NCBI RefSeq assembly: GCF_902833045.1
Contig: NZ_CADFDU010000001.1
Coordinates: 1,009,927-1,073,926 of the forward strand
Reading direction: 5' to 3'
Origin: Burkholderia sp. BCC0322
Lineage (GTDB): Bacteria > Pseudomonadota > Gammaproteobacteria > Burkholderiales > Burkholderiaceae
DNA: 64,000 bases
The position numbers and the translations under genes were made by a program. This document shows positions 36,935 to 46,197 of this stretch, one piece after another (the stretch's first letter is position 1; the number at the start of each line of letters is the position of its first letter). The notes beneath the pieces are model-generated. The model searched no databases. It was not told the DNA's origin and worked only from the letters and a program-made list of their open reading frames with translations.

Positions 36935-38797
36935 ATGCATTTCTGGCGCAAGCTTTCCATTCAGAACAAGCTGATTCTCAGCATGACGAGTTGCCTGCTC
37001 GTGTTCGTCGCGATCTCGAGCGGGCTCAGCATCCGTCTGATCGGCAACGCGGTGCGCGATCGCGTCGTGCGCGAAGAGCTGCCGACGGCCGTGAACGGCA
37101 TCCGCGCCGACGTGCAGCGGCAGATGGCCGGGCCGATCGCCGCGTCGCGGATTCTCGCGCGCGATGCGTTCCTGCTGCAATGGGAAGCCGACGGCGAACC
37201 CGACGCCGGCACGCGCAACTGGATCCAGCTCGCGAAGAACGTGAAGGACGAGCAGAAGGCCGCGTCGGTGCAGTGGGTGTCCGTGAAGAGCGGCAACTAC
37301 TACAACGAATCCGGCTTGCAGCGGAAGGTGACCGACAAGGATCAGTGGCTGACCGGCTTCCTGTCGTCCGGCAAGGCGTTCGACGTGAACATGGACCGCG
37401 AGGTGACGGTCGGCGGCTACATGATGTTCATCAACAGCCGCGTCGAGCTCGACGGCGTGCCGATCGGCGCGGCCTGCATGAGCCTGTCCGTCGATGCGCT
37501 CGCGAAGGGCATCGCTGCTTACCGGATCGGCGAGACCGGGTTCGCGTATCTCGTGCGTCCCGACGGCGCGATCATGATGCATCGCGATTCGTCGCTGATC
37601 GACGGCAAGCATTTCATGAAGGATCAACCGGGGTTGCCCGGCGATGCGTCGTCGACGCTGCTGGCCGGCCAGCCGTATGCGTACCTGAGCTACAACGGCG
37701 ACGGCGGCGCGCGCTTCATCGCGACGTCGTTCATTCCGGAGTTGAACGCGTATGTCGTCGTCGAGGTGCCGCAGGCCGAACTGCTCGGGCCGGTGACGCG
37801 CGCGATCCGCAGCGCCGCGCTGGTGGCGGCGGTGGTGGCCCTCGGCGTCGCGTTGCTCGTGATCTGGCTGGTGGGCCGCGCGATCGCCGCGCCGATCCGC
37901 CGCGCGGCGACGCTGCTGTCGGAGATCGCCAGCGGCCAGGGCGACCTGACGCGCCGGATGACGGTCGAGAGCCAGGACGAGATCGGGCAGTTGTCGGATG
38001 CGTTCAACCGGTTCGTGTCGTCGCTGTCGACGCTGGTGCATAGCATTCGCGCGGCGTCCTCGTCGATTGCGACCGGGTCGGCGCAGATTGCGACCGGGAA
38101 TGCCGATCTCAGCGAACGCACCGAAGGGCAGTCGAGCAACCTGGAGCGCACGGCTTCGTCGATGGAGGAGATCACGGCCGTGGTGCGCAACAACACCGAA
38201 ACGGCGACGACGGCCGCGAAGATGATCAACGGCGCTTCCGATGCGGCGGCGCGCGGCGGGCAGGTGGTGGGTGAGGTCGTGACCACGATGCAGGAGATCA
38301 GCGACGCGTCGCAGCGGATCTCCGAGATCATCGTGATGATCGACAGCATCTCGTTCCAGACGAATATTCTTGCGTTGAACGCGGCGGTGGAAGCGGCGCG
38401 GGCCGGGGAGCAGGGGCGCGGGTTTGCGGTGGTGGCTTCGGAAGTGCGGAATCTCGCGCAGCGCAGCGCGCAGGCGGCGAAGGAGATCAAGGGGCTGATC
38501 GAGCATAGCGCGGGCACGGTGAATACCGGGTCGCGGCTGGTGAGCGAGGCCGGGAAAGTGATGCGCGATGTCGTGTCGCAAGTGCAGGGCGTGAGCGCGA
38601 TGATGAACGAGATTGCCGAGGCGAGCCTGGAGCAGAGTGCCGGGATCGATCAGATCGGGGAGGCGGTGCAGTCGCTCGATCAGATGACGCAACAGAATGC
38701 GGCGCTGGTGGAAGAAAGCGCGGCGGCGGCGGCGAGCTTGAAGCAGCAGGCGGCGGAATTGACCCGGCTGGTGTCGGCTTTCAAGGTGGATGAATAA
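36935..38797 (+). CDS. Methyl-accepting chemotaxis protein
   Basis: 620 residues. First helix about 12-32, periplasmic Cache-type sensor region about 35-285 (with [15 protein letters not shown] and [11 protein letters not shown]), second helix about 290-315, HAMP (about 315-370), then the signalling domain. The signalling tip [21 protein letters not shown] is followed by the absolutely conserved [16 protein letters not shown]. It feeds ligand information to CheA. The start at 36935 has GAGGG upstream and leaves the GCCGATAA element non-coding. It is 169 bp from motB. Confidence 0.93.
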   Translation: MHFWRKLSIQNKLILSMTSCLLVFVAISSGLSIRLIGNAVRDRVVREELPTAVNGIRADVQRQMAGPIAASRILARDAFLLQWEADGEPDAGTRNWIQLAKNVKDEQKAASVQWVSVKSGNYYNESGLQRKVTDKDQWLTGFLSSGKAFDVNMDREVTVGGYMMFINSRVELDGVPIGAACMSLSVDALAKGIAAYRIGETGFAYLVRPDGAIMMHRDSSLIDGKHFMKDQPGLPGDASSTLLAGQPYAYLSYNGDGGARFIATSFIPELNAYVVVEVPQAELLGPVTRAIRSAALVAAVVALGVALLVIWLVGRAIAAPIRRAATLLSEIASGQGDLTRRMTVESQDEIGQLSDAFNRFVSSLSTLVHSIRAASSSIATGSAQIATGNADLSERTEGQSSNLERTASSMEEITAVVRNNTETATTAAKMINGASDAAARGGQVVGEVVTTMQEISDASQRISEIIVMIDSISFQTNILALNAAVEAARAGEQGRGFAVVASEVRNLAQRSAQAAKEIKGLIEHSAGTVNTGSRLVSEAGKVMRDVVSQVQGVSAMMNEIAEASLEQSAGIDQIGEAVQSLDQMTQQNAALVEESAAAAASLKQQAAELTRLVSAFKVDE

Positions 38798-38835
38798 AGT
38801 CTGATTCGCGATTTAGAATAGGGCGTTTCTGAGGG

Positions 38836-38864
38836 ACGGCTGCCGTGGGCTCACGGCAGCCGTT
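38836..38864 (+). terminator. Terminator after the chemoreceptor
   Basis: Stem ACGGCTGCCGTG / CACGGCAGCCGT around GGCT, followed by TTTT. Confidence 0.85.
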
Positions 38865-38901
38865 TTGCATATCGGCGCGGAATTCGGTGACGGTTATAAA
38901 A

Positions 38902-39690
38902 ATGAAACGCATTTCCAGGTGGAAGATCGGGGTGGGGGCGGTGGTGCTCGCCGCGGTGGTGGCTGCGGTGGGCGCGAAGGTGATTGCGTCGCCTACCGAT
39001 TCTTATCTTGCCTATCGGAAGAAAGCCGTCGACGCGGTTACGGCGGCGCGGGTGGAAGATCAGGCGGATCTGGACAAGAAATACACGGCCGAGGTGAATG
39101 CGCGGCTGGTTAAGCTTGTCGGGACGGTCAGGGCGAAAGGGTTTTCCGGGAAGGCGGGGAGTACCGTGGACACCCTCTACATCGACAACGGAATGACGCC
39201 CGGGCCGGATGGACTGCGCTTGAAGTCGAATGACGGAAAGGTGAATCTCGTCGTGACGACGGTTCCGCTTTTGAAGGCCTGGGTGGCGACGGCGGATGCG
39301 GGGATCAAGTCGGCGGATGACACGGCGGCCATTTTCGACAACGAGACGTTTTACACCGACGTGCTCGGTGGCGACGCTGCGGAGTATCGGTTTGCCGAAT
39401 TGCCGGTGAAACGGAAACCGGCCGATGCGGTGGTGAAGGCGTTGCTGTTGGGTGACAGTCAGGACGGGATGCCGGATGGGCCGAACACGTTGATGGTTTC
39501 GATCAAGCAGGGCGCCCGGGTTTATATCCTGTGGCGGGATGCGACGTTGCCGACGATTGTCGCCTGCAGCGCGGAGCACGTGGCCGAGGAACAGCGTCCA
39601 GCCTGTTTCTCGCAGCAATTGCCCAAACAGAGGCGCTATTCGCGGTTTGTGTCCGATGCACAGGCGATGGTCGATGCGGTTGTTCAATAG
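38902..39690 (+). CDS. Signal-anchored protein of unknown function
   Basis: 262 residues. A basic N-terminus and one hydrophobic helix (about 9-28) anchor or export it; the rest is soluble and mixed alpha/beta. The start at 38902 precedes a normal signal-anchor pattern. Family not recognised. It has its own transcription unit after the MCP terminator. Confidence 0.65.
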   Translation: MKRISRWKIGVGAVVLAAVVAAVGAKVIASPTDSYLAYRKKAVDAVTAARVEDQADLDKKYTAEVNARLVKLVGTVRAKGFSGKAGSTVDTLYIDNGMTPGPDGLRLKSNDGKVNLVVTTVPLLKAWVATADAGIKSADDTAAIFDNETFYTDVLGGDAAEYRFAELPVKRKPADAVVKALLLGDSQDGMPDGPNTLMVSIKQGARVYILWRDATLPTIVACSAEHVAEEQRPACFSQQLPKQRRYSRFVSDAQAMVDAVVQ

Positions 39691-39881
39691 GATGCAATTG
39701 TTTTGGTGGTCGTTAAGTCGGGTGATATCGCGGGGCGATCGGATTCGCCCGGGTTTTGAAAGATTCGACAGTGCCGGGGACTTCGCTGACAATCAGCTGC
39801 TGGAAACCGGACAGCCATCGATGTCGAGCACGGCTGCGTCGTCGGGTACTTCAATTTCCCTTTTATCCAGCTTCGTCTGCC

Positions 39882-40337
39882 ATGACTATCGCTTTCGAGT
39901 CTCCCGACCAACCCGACGTAATTGCCCTTATCGCCGATCTGGATGCGTACCAGGACACCTTGTACCCGCCTGAGAGTCGGCACGCGCTGGATATCGCGTC
40001 GCTGAAGCAATCCAATGTGCTGTTCGCCGTTGCGCGGGACAGTGAGGGGCAGGCAATCGGGTGCGGGGCGATTGTCCTCAACCCGGAATTCGGCGAATTG
40101 AAGCGGATGTATGTCAGTCCGCGCGGGCGTGGGCAGGGTGTGGCGAGGGAGATTATGACGATGCTTGAGTCACGGGCAGTCGGATCGGGTTGCAAGGTGA
40201 TCAGGCTTGAGACTGGACCCTATCAGCCTGAGGCGCTGGCTTTGTATGCGTCTGCCGGATATCAGCGGCGAGGACCGTTTGGTGATTACGCGGACGATCC
40301 GTTGAGTGTTTTCATGCAGAAACACATCGCGAGGTGA
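39882..40337 (+). CDS. GNAT-family N-acetyltransferase
   Basis: 151 residues, single GNAT domain. Acetyl-CoA binding motif YVSPRGRGQGVAREIM (about 85-100, the R/Q-x-x-G-x-G/A loop) and a C-terminal ALYASAGYQRRGPFGDY. It resembles the YsnE/PA4866-like group acting on small molecules or amino acids. Last gene before the island. Confidence 0.88.
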   Translation: MTIAFESPDQPDVIALIADLDAYQDTLYPPESRHALDIASLKQSNVLFAVARDSEGQAIGCGAIVLNPEFGELKRMYVSPRGRGQGVAREIMTMLESRAVGSGCKVIRLETGPYQPEALALYASAGYQRRGPFGDYADDPLSVFMQKHIAR

Positions 40338-40539
40338 GGGGTAGGCTCGGGTGGACGCGAGATAGCATCTGGTGATGTCCTGTTAGTGGTCCGGGTTCGC
40401 CAGAATGAGACAGTGAGCGCCTCAATCACACCGCCCGAAAGCTGACGCTAGATGGTCGCCAGCATGACACGTTGACGTGGGTCAATCCTCTGCAGGCAGG
40501 CGCAGGCTACAGCAACGGCCGGCGTCATGCATTTTGCTA

Positions 40540-40856
40540 TAGGCGGTCAAGCGGGCTTGTCGTACGACGAGCCGTTTGGTCAACGTGGGTATAGATCATC
40601 GTTGTCTTCAAGCTGTGGCGCCCAAGCAATAACTGGATAGTTAAACTAAACGTTCCTTACGCTAGCAGGTGTGTGCGAAAGAATGTCGCAGTGTATGGAC
40701 GCGGGCGTGCTTGCGGACATTGGTTTGCTCCACCGCCAGCTTGAACGCCCTCTGGATCGCGGTGTTAGACGCATTCCAGCGTGGTAGTCGCCCAGTCTTA
40801 GAGCAAGTTGTTTCAGAATCACGGGCTTGCGTTACACTTGGTCGCATTTCGTGCAA
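40540..40856 (-). pseudogene. Tyrosine recombinase (integrase) C-terminal remnant
   Basis: On the minus strand the frame from 40856 contains AFKLAVEQTNV, then VHTLRHSFAHTC, the box around the catalytic His-x-x-Arg. After a disrupted stretch another frame near 40640-40540 gives LGRHSLKTTMIYTHVDQTAR, then SPLDRL, which holds the final His and nucleophile Tyr region. The N-terminal half is missing and the frame is broken, so it is dead. It resembles integron/phage-type integrases and marks the left side of the accessory island. Confidence 0.8.
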
Positions 40857-40934
40857 GATGTATAGCTGGACCCATGGGGCAGTGTATTCAGTAGTTAGAT
40901 AAATTAACTTACTTGGTATTTTTGAGATAGAGAT

Positions 40935-41306
40935 ATGAAGTCAGAGAGAGAGCCGACTATCTATCGGATACCTGAGGGGCGTGAGCCCTCGTTGTTCGAT
41001 TACATTGTACAAAAAATCATCCCTGGAATATTTAAATTTACAGAGTATCTAACGCTTAGTGGGTTTATTTATTTTCTCGCTTTAAAAACAAAAAATTATT
41101 TGCTGTCAGTGTTTGCCTGCATCTTATATGGTTGCATTATGTGGTACGTAATGGACAAACATATAGCGTTCGTAAAGAAATTGGAGTTTCGTAATGTGTG
41201 GGTGATGCGGGCGACGAGCTGGGTGCTTGTAGTCATCGGAATGCTCCTGTTGCTCGGCGCGCTGGCACTGGTGTCTCAAATAGCCACGGCCCAATTGGGT
41301 AAGTAG
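40935..41306 (+). CDS. Small three-helix membrane protein
   Basis: 123 residues, ATG, low GC. Hydrophobic helices at about 38-55, 58-75 and 90-115; basic loops suggest a cytosolic N-terminus. Family not recognised. Its stop codon lies inside the left 116-bp direct repeat. Island location suggests an accessory role, possibly in defence, but nothing in the sequence proves it. Confidence 0.5.
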   Translation: MKSEREPTIYRIPEGREPSLFDYIVQKIIPGIFKFTEYLTLSGFIYFLALKTKNYLLSVFACILYGCIMWYVMDKHIAFVKKLEFRNVWVMRATSWVLVVIGMLLLLGALALVSQIATAQLGK

Positions 41307-41418
41307 CGCAGCAATCTAACTATTTGTTCAAGGTGGCGGCTACGTCGCCGCTTAACTCGACCATCGGTGATCACCCTTCCTGAAAGCTGATAGTCGCCAG
41401 TGACAGTAATGGGTTGCC
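41303..41418 (+). repeat. Direct repeat flanking the defence segment, left copy
   Basis: About 116 bp, nearly 90% identical and in the same orientation to 45802-45918. Shared landmarks are CAATCTAACTATTTG, GGCTACGTCGCCGCTTAA and GTGACAGTAATGGGTTGCC. Confidence 0.9.
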
Positions 41419-41640
41419 ATCTTCCAGCATTCGCTTCGACAGCCAGTCGGACACTTAACTGGCAGCTACGCACCAGTCGCAGTTGGTCGTCCGGCGTCCA
41501 CGTGAGATGAGTTGTCAGCTAGGGCTAGAGAGCGAGCAAAGTTCAAGCCGGCCGGCGTGTCCTCATCATACGTTGGCTGGACGGTCAGACTTTGCTAGAA
41601 GGGCGTTGGCTCATCGAGGGGGCATGTCAGTCGCTTTTCA

Positions 41641-42494
41641 TCACCAGAGGAGGTCTAGCATGACGCCCACGCCAGGGAAGAGATCGAGCTTCAATGTCCG
41701 GAGCAGGGGGGGCTTAGTGAGTTGTCGCCTTCCCGTGACGAAGCAGCGGGACAAGTCGTGAGCGAAGACGTAGCGCGCGCTCATGTGTAGGGTATGCAGG
41801 TTGATAAATTGCATGGCTGCCGGGCCGACCAGATCGAGATCCGAGTTGGCCACTAAGGCCATGGTTGGCGTGAGGGGAATGCAAAATGCCACGGGCCTGT
41901 CTGGGACAAGAAATTCGCCAGCGTCCGGGGTAGCCCGGCAGAGCGTCCACTTAAGGTTGGTGAGTTCCGTCTGCCGCTGGTCGATGTTGAACTGAATTCG
42001 CATCCCGGTCATTTGTCTGCTTGGCCAGGTGCTGCCGTTGTCCACATACGACACGTGTGCCTTTTCGAGGCGCTCCTTAAAGTCCTTGGTCATGTCCGAG
42101 GACGGAGTGACACCCTTGAGTATGGGGGGTTCAGCGCATAGTGTGCACGCTGCTCCCAGAGGGCGTAGAAACGAGTAATGGTGGGTTGCATGGGGGCGAG
42201 CCACCGCAGATCGCCGGCGATGAGTCGTCGCGCTAGAAACTGGAACTCGCTCTCGATGCCCACCATGTACCCGGATTCGGCGCGCTGATCCCAGACGCGG
42301 TTAGCGCAGAACAATTTGTTATCTGCGCGCAGATTCGAGATGCGCTGGCCGCGGTCGAGGAGAATGGCGGTAATGCCTTTCTCTGCATGCTCGAACCGTG
42401 TAATGCTCGCGTCCGGAAAAATGTGCTGGTTCTTCGTTAACTGATGCGGATTGCCCGGCTGGGTCGGTTCGGGCTTGTGCTTGGCGTATTTCAC
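41641..42494 (-). pseudogene. DUF4238-like gene with a frameshift in a poly-C run
   Basis: Two overlapping minus-strand frames together read as one DUF4238-like protein. The upstream frame gives HQLTKNQHIFPDASITRF, then IESEFQFLARRLIAG. The downstream frame gives PPILKGVTPSSDMTKDF and FLVPDRPVAFCIPLTPTMAL, then a conserved Asn-Leu-His segment. The two join cleanly at a run of six C on the coding strand (42124-42129), where one base gained or lost restores the frame. The N-terminus is uncertain: a GTG at 42494 is possible, and the frame is open to 42674. This is either a decayed gene, a phase-variable gene or a sequencing slip. Confidence 0.65.
41802..41830. other. Conserved Asn-Leu-His segment of the DUF4238-like frame
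   Basis: Local landmark in the downstream frame (minus strand) encoding MQFINLHTLHMSA. It corresponds to the C-terminal Asn-rich conserved part of DUF4238 proteins and supports the family call for the broken gene. Confidence 0.35.
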
Positions 42495-42674
42495 GTTGGA
42501 TCCGGTTTCAAGATCGCTGAGAAATGAATGATGACGTAGGGTGTGAGCCAGCGACGAAGAGCGTCCGTAAACCCAATAGAGGCGCATCATGTCAAATTTG
42601 CTAGCATCGTCGATCAATCCCGTCTGGGTGTGGAGCACACGATATGCAATTTGCGTCCGACAACACCCGGCCAC

Positions 42675-43060
42675 GAGGCGACACTCGTCGAGGAGCTAGC
42701 GCGAACGTTCGAACCTCGAGCTGTCACCGGACAGCAGTCCTTTGCGTGCTGATTGCTGACTCCATGTCGGGCCTGGAATGTTTGTATTAGAGTCTAGGAG
42801 TTAGCGTGTTAGCATCAATGTCAAACACATTCAGTTCATAGTATCCACTGTGGTGAAGATACTACGATGGCCCTCGGAGGAACGTTCGATGCAATTTTTT
42901 GTCTTTCGTGTGTCGGGCAGTCCTCCTGCCGTTCTGTAAGCCAATTGTCGATCAGGAAACGAAGTATCTAGTCATTCCGGCTGAGTCAGCCATCTGCAGT
43001 TGAGAAGAGCGCCTCATTGCGATTTGGTTACCTTTCTTGTTTGGCACTGGAGGGGGCAGT
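42675..43060. other. Intergenic region before the DAC-like gene
   Basis: 386 bp without a supported gene, AT-richer than the core. It must contain the promoter of the DAC-like gene. A GGAGGGGG ribosome site lies at 43049-43056. No operator was recognised. Confidence 0.45.
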
Positions 43061-44356
43061 ATGCGCTTTTATACCGGCGTCCGACTTCGACTACCCAAAT
43101 TTGGGCTAGAGCCTGCCGACGTGAGATTGGTACTCGCACGACTTGAGACAGCGGTTCCGCATCTCGAGTTCGACCCGTGGCGCATTACTGACCACTACTG
43201 CGATAGTCCTGAGGGCGAGGTGGCGCGCCAGAATGGAAACAAGGCCCTCGAAATACGATTAAATCTTGATCAAAATTTGCGCCTCACCTGCCACGCAAAG
43301 CGTCGAGCAGGCCAAATTAGCTCCGACGACTACAAGTTCTTGCTGTACCTCGCAAGGGAAGCCGCAATACTCATCCAGTCCCGTCTTGGCGGTGCGTTGT
43401 CGCTATTCGATTTTGGCACGCTAGCTGTAGCTGACGTAATTAAGGGCGACACCGGTTTCGACGGCGATATTCTTTCTATACTGCGTTTTGTGCGAGCACT
43501 GACCCAAGAAACCTACGAAAGCCAACGGCTCGCATATGGTGTGGTTGTCAGTTCTAAACTGACGGGCAGTGAGCCAATCTTGCAGTCGTTCGACAGTAAG
43601 CGTTTAAAGTGTTTGACCGATGGTTTTTCGACAGCTCTTTTGTTGGACGGACATGGAAAAATCGCAGGTTACGCCGCCCTGCATGTTCCCTCGAAAGAAG
43701 CGCTTAGTCTGAGTAGACGCCCATGGTGGGTCGCAGGCCTCGCCGAACGAGCAGCAGATCTACAAGGGGTCGGTATAGCGCTTGGACGTAGCGGCGAAAT
43801 GACAATCGTATCGCGGAGGCGACTGTGGTTCAGTCATCGCACCGGACGATGGCAAATTTGGAATCACCCAGAAATAATAGAGCGTTTAAGGTCAGAGTGG
43901 CGCGGCCGAGGAAAGCGTGGTCGAGTCGATGACGTATTACGTTGCCTATATCATTTAGCTTTGGATATGTCGTTTCGAAGATCTGGTTGTCTACTAATTG
44001 TGCTTTGTTCTTCTAAATATCTCGGTGATTTGCTGGTTAGCATGACAGATGCGGTTGGGTCTCGGGGGCGGCGCTCTATTGAGCGTGCGCTCGACACCGA
44101 GCTTGGACGTAAAGCTGTGCAAAATACTGACCGCCGGATTCTTGCCGACATTGCATCACTTGATGGAGCCGTGATCGTTGACCGCAACGGTTCAGTTCTC
44201 GCTTACGGCGCGATGACGAAACCTGCGAGCGGTACCAATCAAGGCGCTCGCACACGAGCGGCGGTCGCGGCGAGCAAACTCGCTCTGGTCATTAAGGTCA
44301 GTTCAGATGGTCAAATTGCAATGTATTCGAATCGTCGCTGTTTTTTGGAACTGTAG
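43061..44356 (+). CDS. Diadenylate-cyclase (DisA_N/DAC)-like nucleotide signalling protein
   Basis: 431 residues from ATG with a perfect GGAGGGGG box; an upstream TTG at 43037 lacks one. Residues 1-150 are an unrecognised N-terminal region. Residues about 180-275 have STALLLDGHGKIAGYAALH, then GVGIALGRSGEMTIVSRRRL and a Phe-Ser-His-Arg-Thr-Gly-Arg-Trp end, like the sensor-type domains found N-terminal to DAC. Residues about 300-425 resemble a DAC domain: SLDGAVIVDRNGSVLAYGAM with the DGA motif at 368-370, GARTRAAVAAS with Arg397-Thr-Arg399 in the place of the usual Arg-His-Arg, then a VIKVSSDGQIAMY strand. DAC enzymes make c-di-AMP from ATP. The Thr substitution may alter or abolish that. The patatin gene follows 146 bp downstream. 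Confidence 0.7.
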   Translation: MRFYTGVRLRLPKFGLEPADVRLVLARLETAVPHLEFDPWRITDHYCDSPEGEVARQNGNKALEIRLNLDQNLRLTCHAKRRAGQISSDDYKFLLYLAREAAILIQSRLGGALSLFDFGTLAVADVIKGDTGFDGDILSILRFVRALTQETYESQRLAYGVVVSSKLTGSEPILQSFDSKRLKCLTDGFSTALLLDGHGKIAGYAALHVPSKEALSLSRRPWWVAGLAERAADLQGVGIALGRSGEMTIVSRRRLWFSHRTGRWQIWNHPEIIERLRSEWRGRGKRGRVDDVLRCLYHLALDMSFRRSGCLLIVLCSSKYLGDLLVSMTDAVGSRGRRSIERALDTELGRKAVQNTDRRILADIASLDGAVIVDRNGSVLAYGAMTKPASGTNQGARTRAAVAASKLALVIKVSSDGQIAMYSNRRCFLEL

Positions 44357-44502
44357 CACGTTGCGCTGCGGGATCCGATCCTAGACTGCGCAATCTCTGC
44401 AGGAGCGCACATCGCTCCCTGACCGTGCGTTACGGATGCCTGTATTGGTGATCCCAGTCATGCGGGGACGATACACAGATCAAGAGCTAAGCCGGAGGGC
44501 GC

Positions 44503-45426
44503 ATGGTAGAAAAACAATTTCGCATCCTAGCTTTGGATGGCGGTGGCTCCAAGGGATTTTATACACTGGGAGTTCTTCATGAGCTTGAAGCGATGCTTGG
44601 CGCGCGGCTGCACGAGCGCTTTGATCTAATCTATGGTACGAGCACCGGATCAATCATCGGAGCGTTACTGGCACTTGGTCACTCGGTAGACCAGATACAC
44701 GCACTGTACAAAAAGCATGTGCCAGCAATTATGGGAGCGTGGTTCCCCCGCACAAAAACCGCTGCACTTAAGAAACTTTCCGAGGATGTGTTCGGCGAGT
44801 ACAAGTTTGAGGATATGAAAACGCCAATCGGTATTGTGGCGACACGCTGGTTGACAGAACTCCCGATGATCTTCAAGAGTGACCCTAGACAAGCATTCGG
44901 GCGGAAGGCTACTTTTATCCCGGGATTTGGGGTTCCTCTCCAGGATGCCGTGCAAGCTTCTTGCTCCGCATATCCTTTCTTCAATCGCAAGGTGGTAAAG
45001 ACCTTCCTGGGAGAAGAGGTGGAATTGTTTGACGGCGGATTTTGTGCCAATAACCCAACACTGTACGCGATTGCTGATGCAGTTGGGGCTATGGGAAACG
45101 AGCGCCGCGCAATACAGGTCATCAACGTCGGAGTAGGTAACTTTCCGACAAAACCCACAAATCGGCTAATCCGACTACGTAACAAGGCCATCTTGACCAT
45201 TGAGCTCTCGCAAAAAATCCTTGAAGTCAATACCAAATCTATGGAGGAGTTGCGCGGGCTGCTTTTTGCTGACGTGCGGACGCTTCGGATCAGCGACATG
45301 TTCGATGTGCCTGAGCTTGCGACTGACTTCTTGGAGCATGACCTCAAGAAATTGGATTTGATTTGGCAGCGCGGGAGGGAGTCCTTCGCTCGTAAGGAAA
45401 AGGTGCTTACTGAAGTGCTCAAGTGA
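44503..45426 (+). CDS. Patatin-like phospholipase (CapV-type effector candidate)
   Basis: 307 residues. The oxyanion motif DGGGSKG (12-18), nucleophile GTSTG (Ser47) and catalytic Asp in FDGGF (Asp177) form a complete patatin Ser/Asp dyad. Oxyanion position 17 is Lys where Arg is usual. There is no signal peptide, so it acts in the cytosol or on the inner membrane face. Nucleotide-activated patatins (CapV) degrade membrane lipids in CBASS anti-phage systems. Here the upstream gene is a DAC-like nucleotide cyclase. It has its own GGAGGG ribosome site. Low GC and island position fit a defence gene. Confidence 0.85.
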   Translation: MVEKQFRILALDGGGSKGFYTLGVLHELEAMLGARLHERFDLIYGTSTGSIIGALLALGHSVDQIHALYKKHVPAIMGAWFPRTKTAALKKLSEDVFGEYKFEDMKTPIGIVATRWLTELPMIFKSDPRQAFGRKATFIPGFGVPLQDAVQASCSAYPFFNRKVVKTFLGEEVELFDGGFCANNPTLYAIADAVGAMGNERRAIQVINVGVGNFPTKPTNRLIRLRNKAILTIELSQKILEVNTKSMEELRGLLFADVRTLRISDMFDVPELATDFLEHDLKKLDLIWQRGRESFARKEKVLTEVLK

Positions 45427-45706
45427 CGGGGAATGTTATGGGAATCCCAGAGTCGCTACTGCAAACTTGGGCGAAACAGGTCACAGCAGCCCTGCGATCA
45501 GGCGCGGTGAGGTTGCGGCCGTCCCCGATGCGAACGAAACTCGTGCTCATTGGCGCGCCAAGTCGATCCCAATCGATTAGATCGGTCAGGCAAACCAACG
45601 GATGCTTCAAGTTGATCTGCTCGCGCAGCGGCTGGCGGAAGAAATCTCCCTCTGTCACCGGCGTCTTCGGACCCATCCTAACCTCGTCAAAATTTGCAGG
45701 AATCAC
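45419..45706 (-). pseudogene. IS5-type transposase N-terminal remnant
   Basis: The minus frame contains GDFFRQPLREQINLKHPLVC, then LTDLIDWDRLGAPMS, the N-terminus of an IS5-group transposase. The rest decays (DRRAAVTCFAQVCSSD) and stops at the patatin end. No catalytic DDE part is present, so it is inactive. It sits just inside the right direct repeat. Confidence 0.8.
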
Positions 45707-45801
45707 GCGTCAATATGCCTGCTCTTTGCAAATCTCACAATACCGTTTCAGCTCACGATTCTTGTGTCACAAGCCTTTGCGAATTGTTCAGGGCCGACTG
45801 A

Positions 45802-45918
45802 GTAGCGTAGCAATCTAACTATTTGCTCAAGGTGGACGGCTACGTCGCCGCTTAATTCCACCGTTGGCGATCAGCCTTCCTGAAAGCTGACAGTCGCCAG
45901 TGACAGTAATGGGTTGCC
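45802..45918 (+). repeat. Direct repeat flanking the defence segment, right copy
   Basis: Partner of 41303-41418, same orientation, with one single-base insertion and scattered substitutions. Confidence 0.9.
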
Positions 45919-46197
45919 GAGGCCGCCGCTCGATTTCGCCCGCAAGCGCATCGTCCGACGCGCGCCACGGACAGGGGCGCACCGCTAGACGCAAGAGTCG
46001 AACTCCGGCTCCGCTCGAACCAGCGGCCGTCTAACCGTGGAGTAGTATTCCCCCATGTCCAGGTTATTGCCCGGCCTATACGGCGCACAGCCGACCCATC
46101 CGTGACGACGGCGGCAAGCTCGTTGAGAGTTTGGAAACTGCTTCAACGATACGTGTGGTGGTGCCGGCCGTGGCGATGACATTGATGGGAAAGCATC

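Noticed and set aside
33969-38797. Calling the motor cluster the flagellar motAB-cheAW operon
   Set aside because: No cheA, cheW, flhDC or flagellar structural genes lie near, and the FliG domain is fused to a nucleotide-binding domain.
43061-45426. Calling the DAC/patatin pair a standard CBASS operon
   Set aside because: No CD-NTase signature (GS-x-x-x-G and downstream Asp triad) is visible; the cyclase-like protein is of the DisA_N type at best.
41303-45918. Direct repeats as a CRISPR or transposon pair
   Set aside because: Only two long copies, no spacers, no terminal inverted repeats; recorded as flanking direct repeats.
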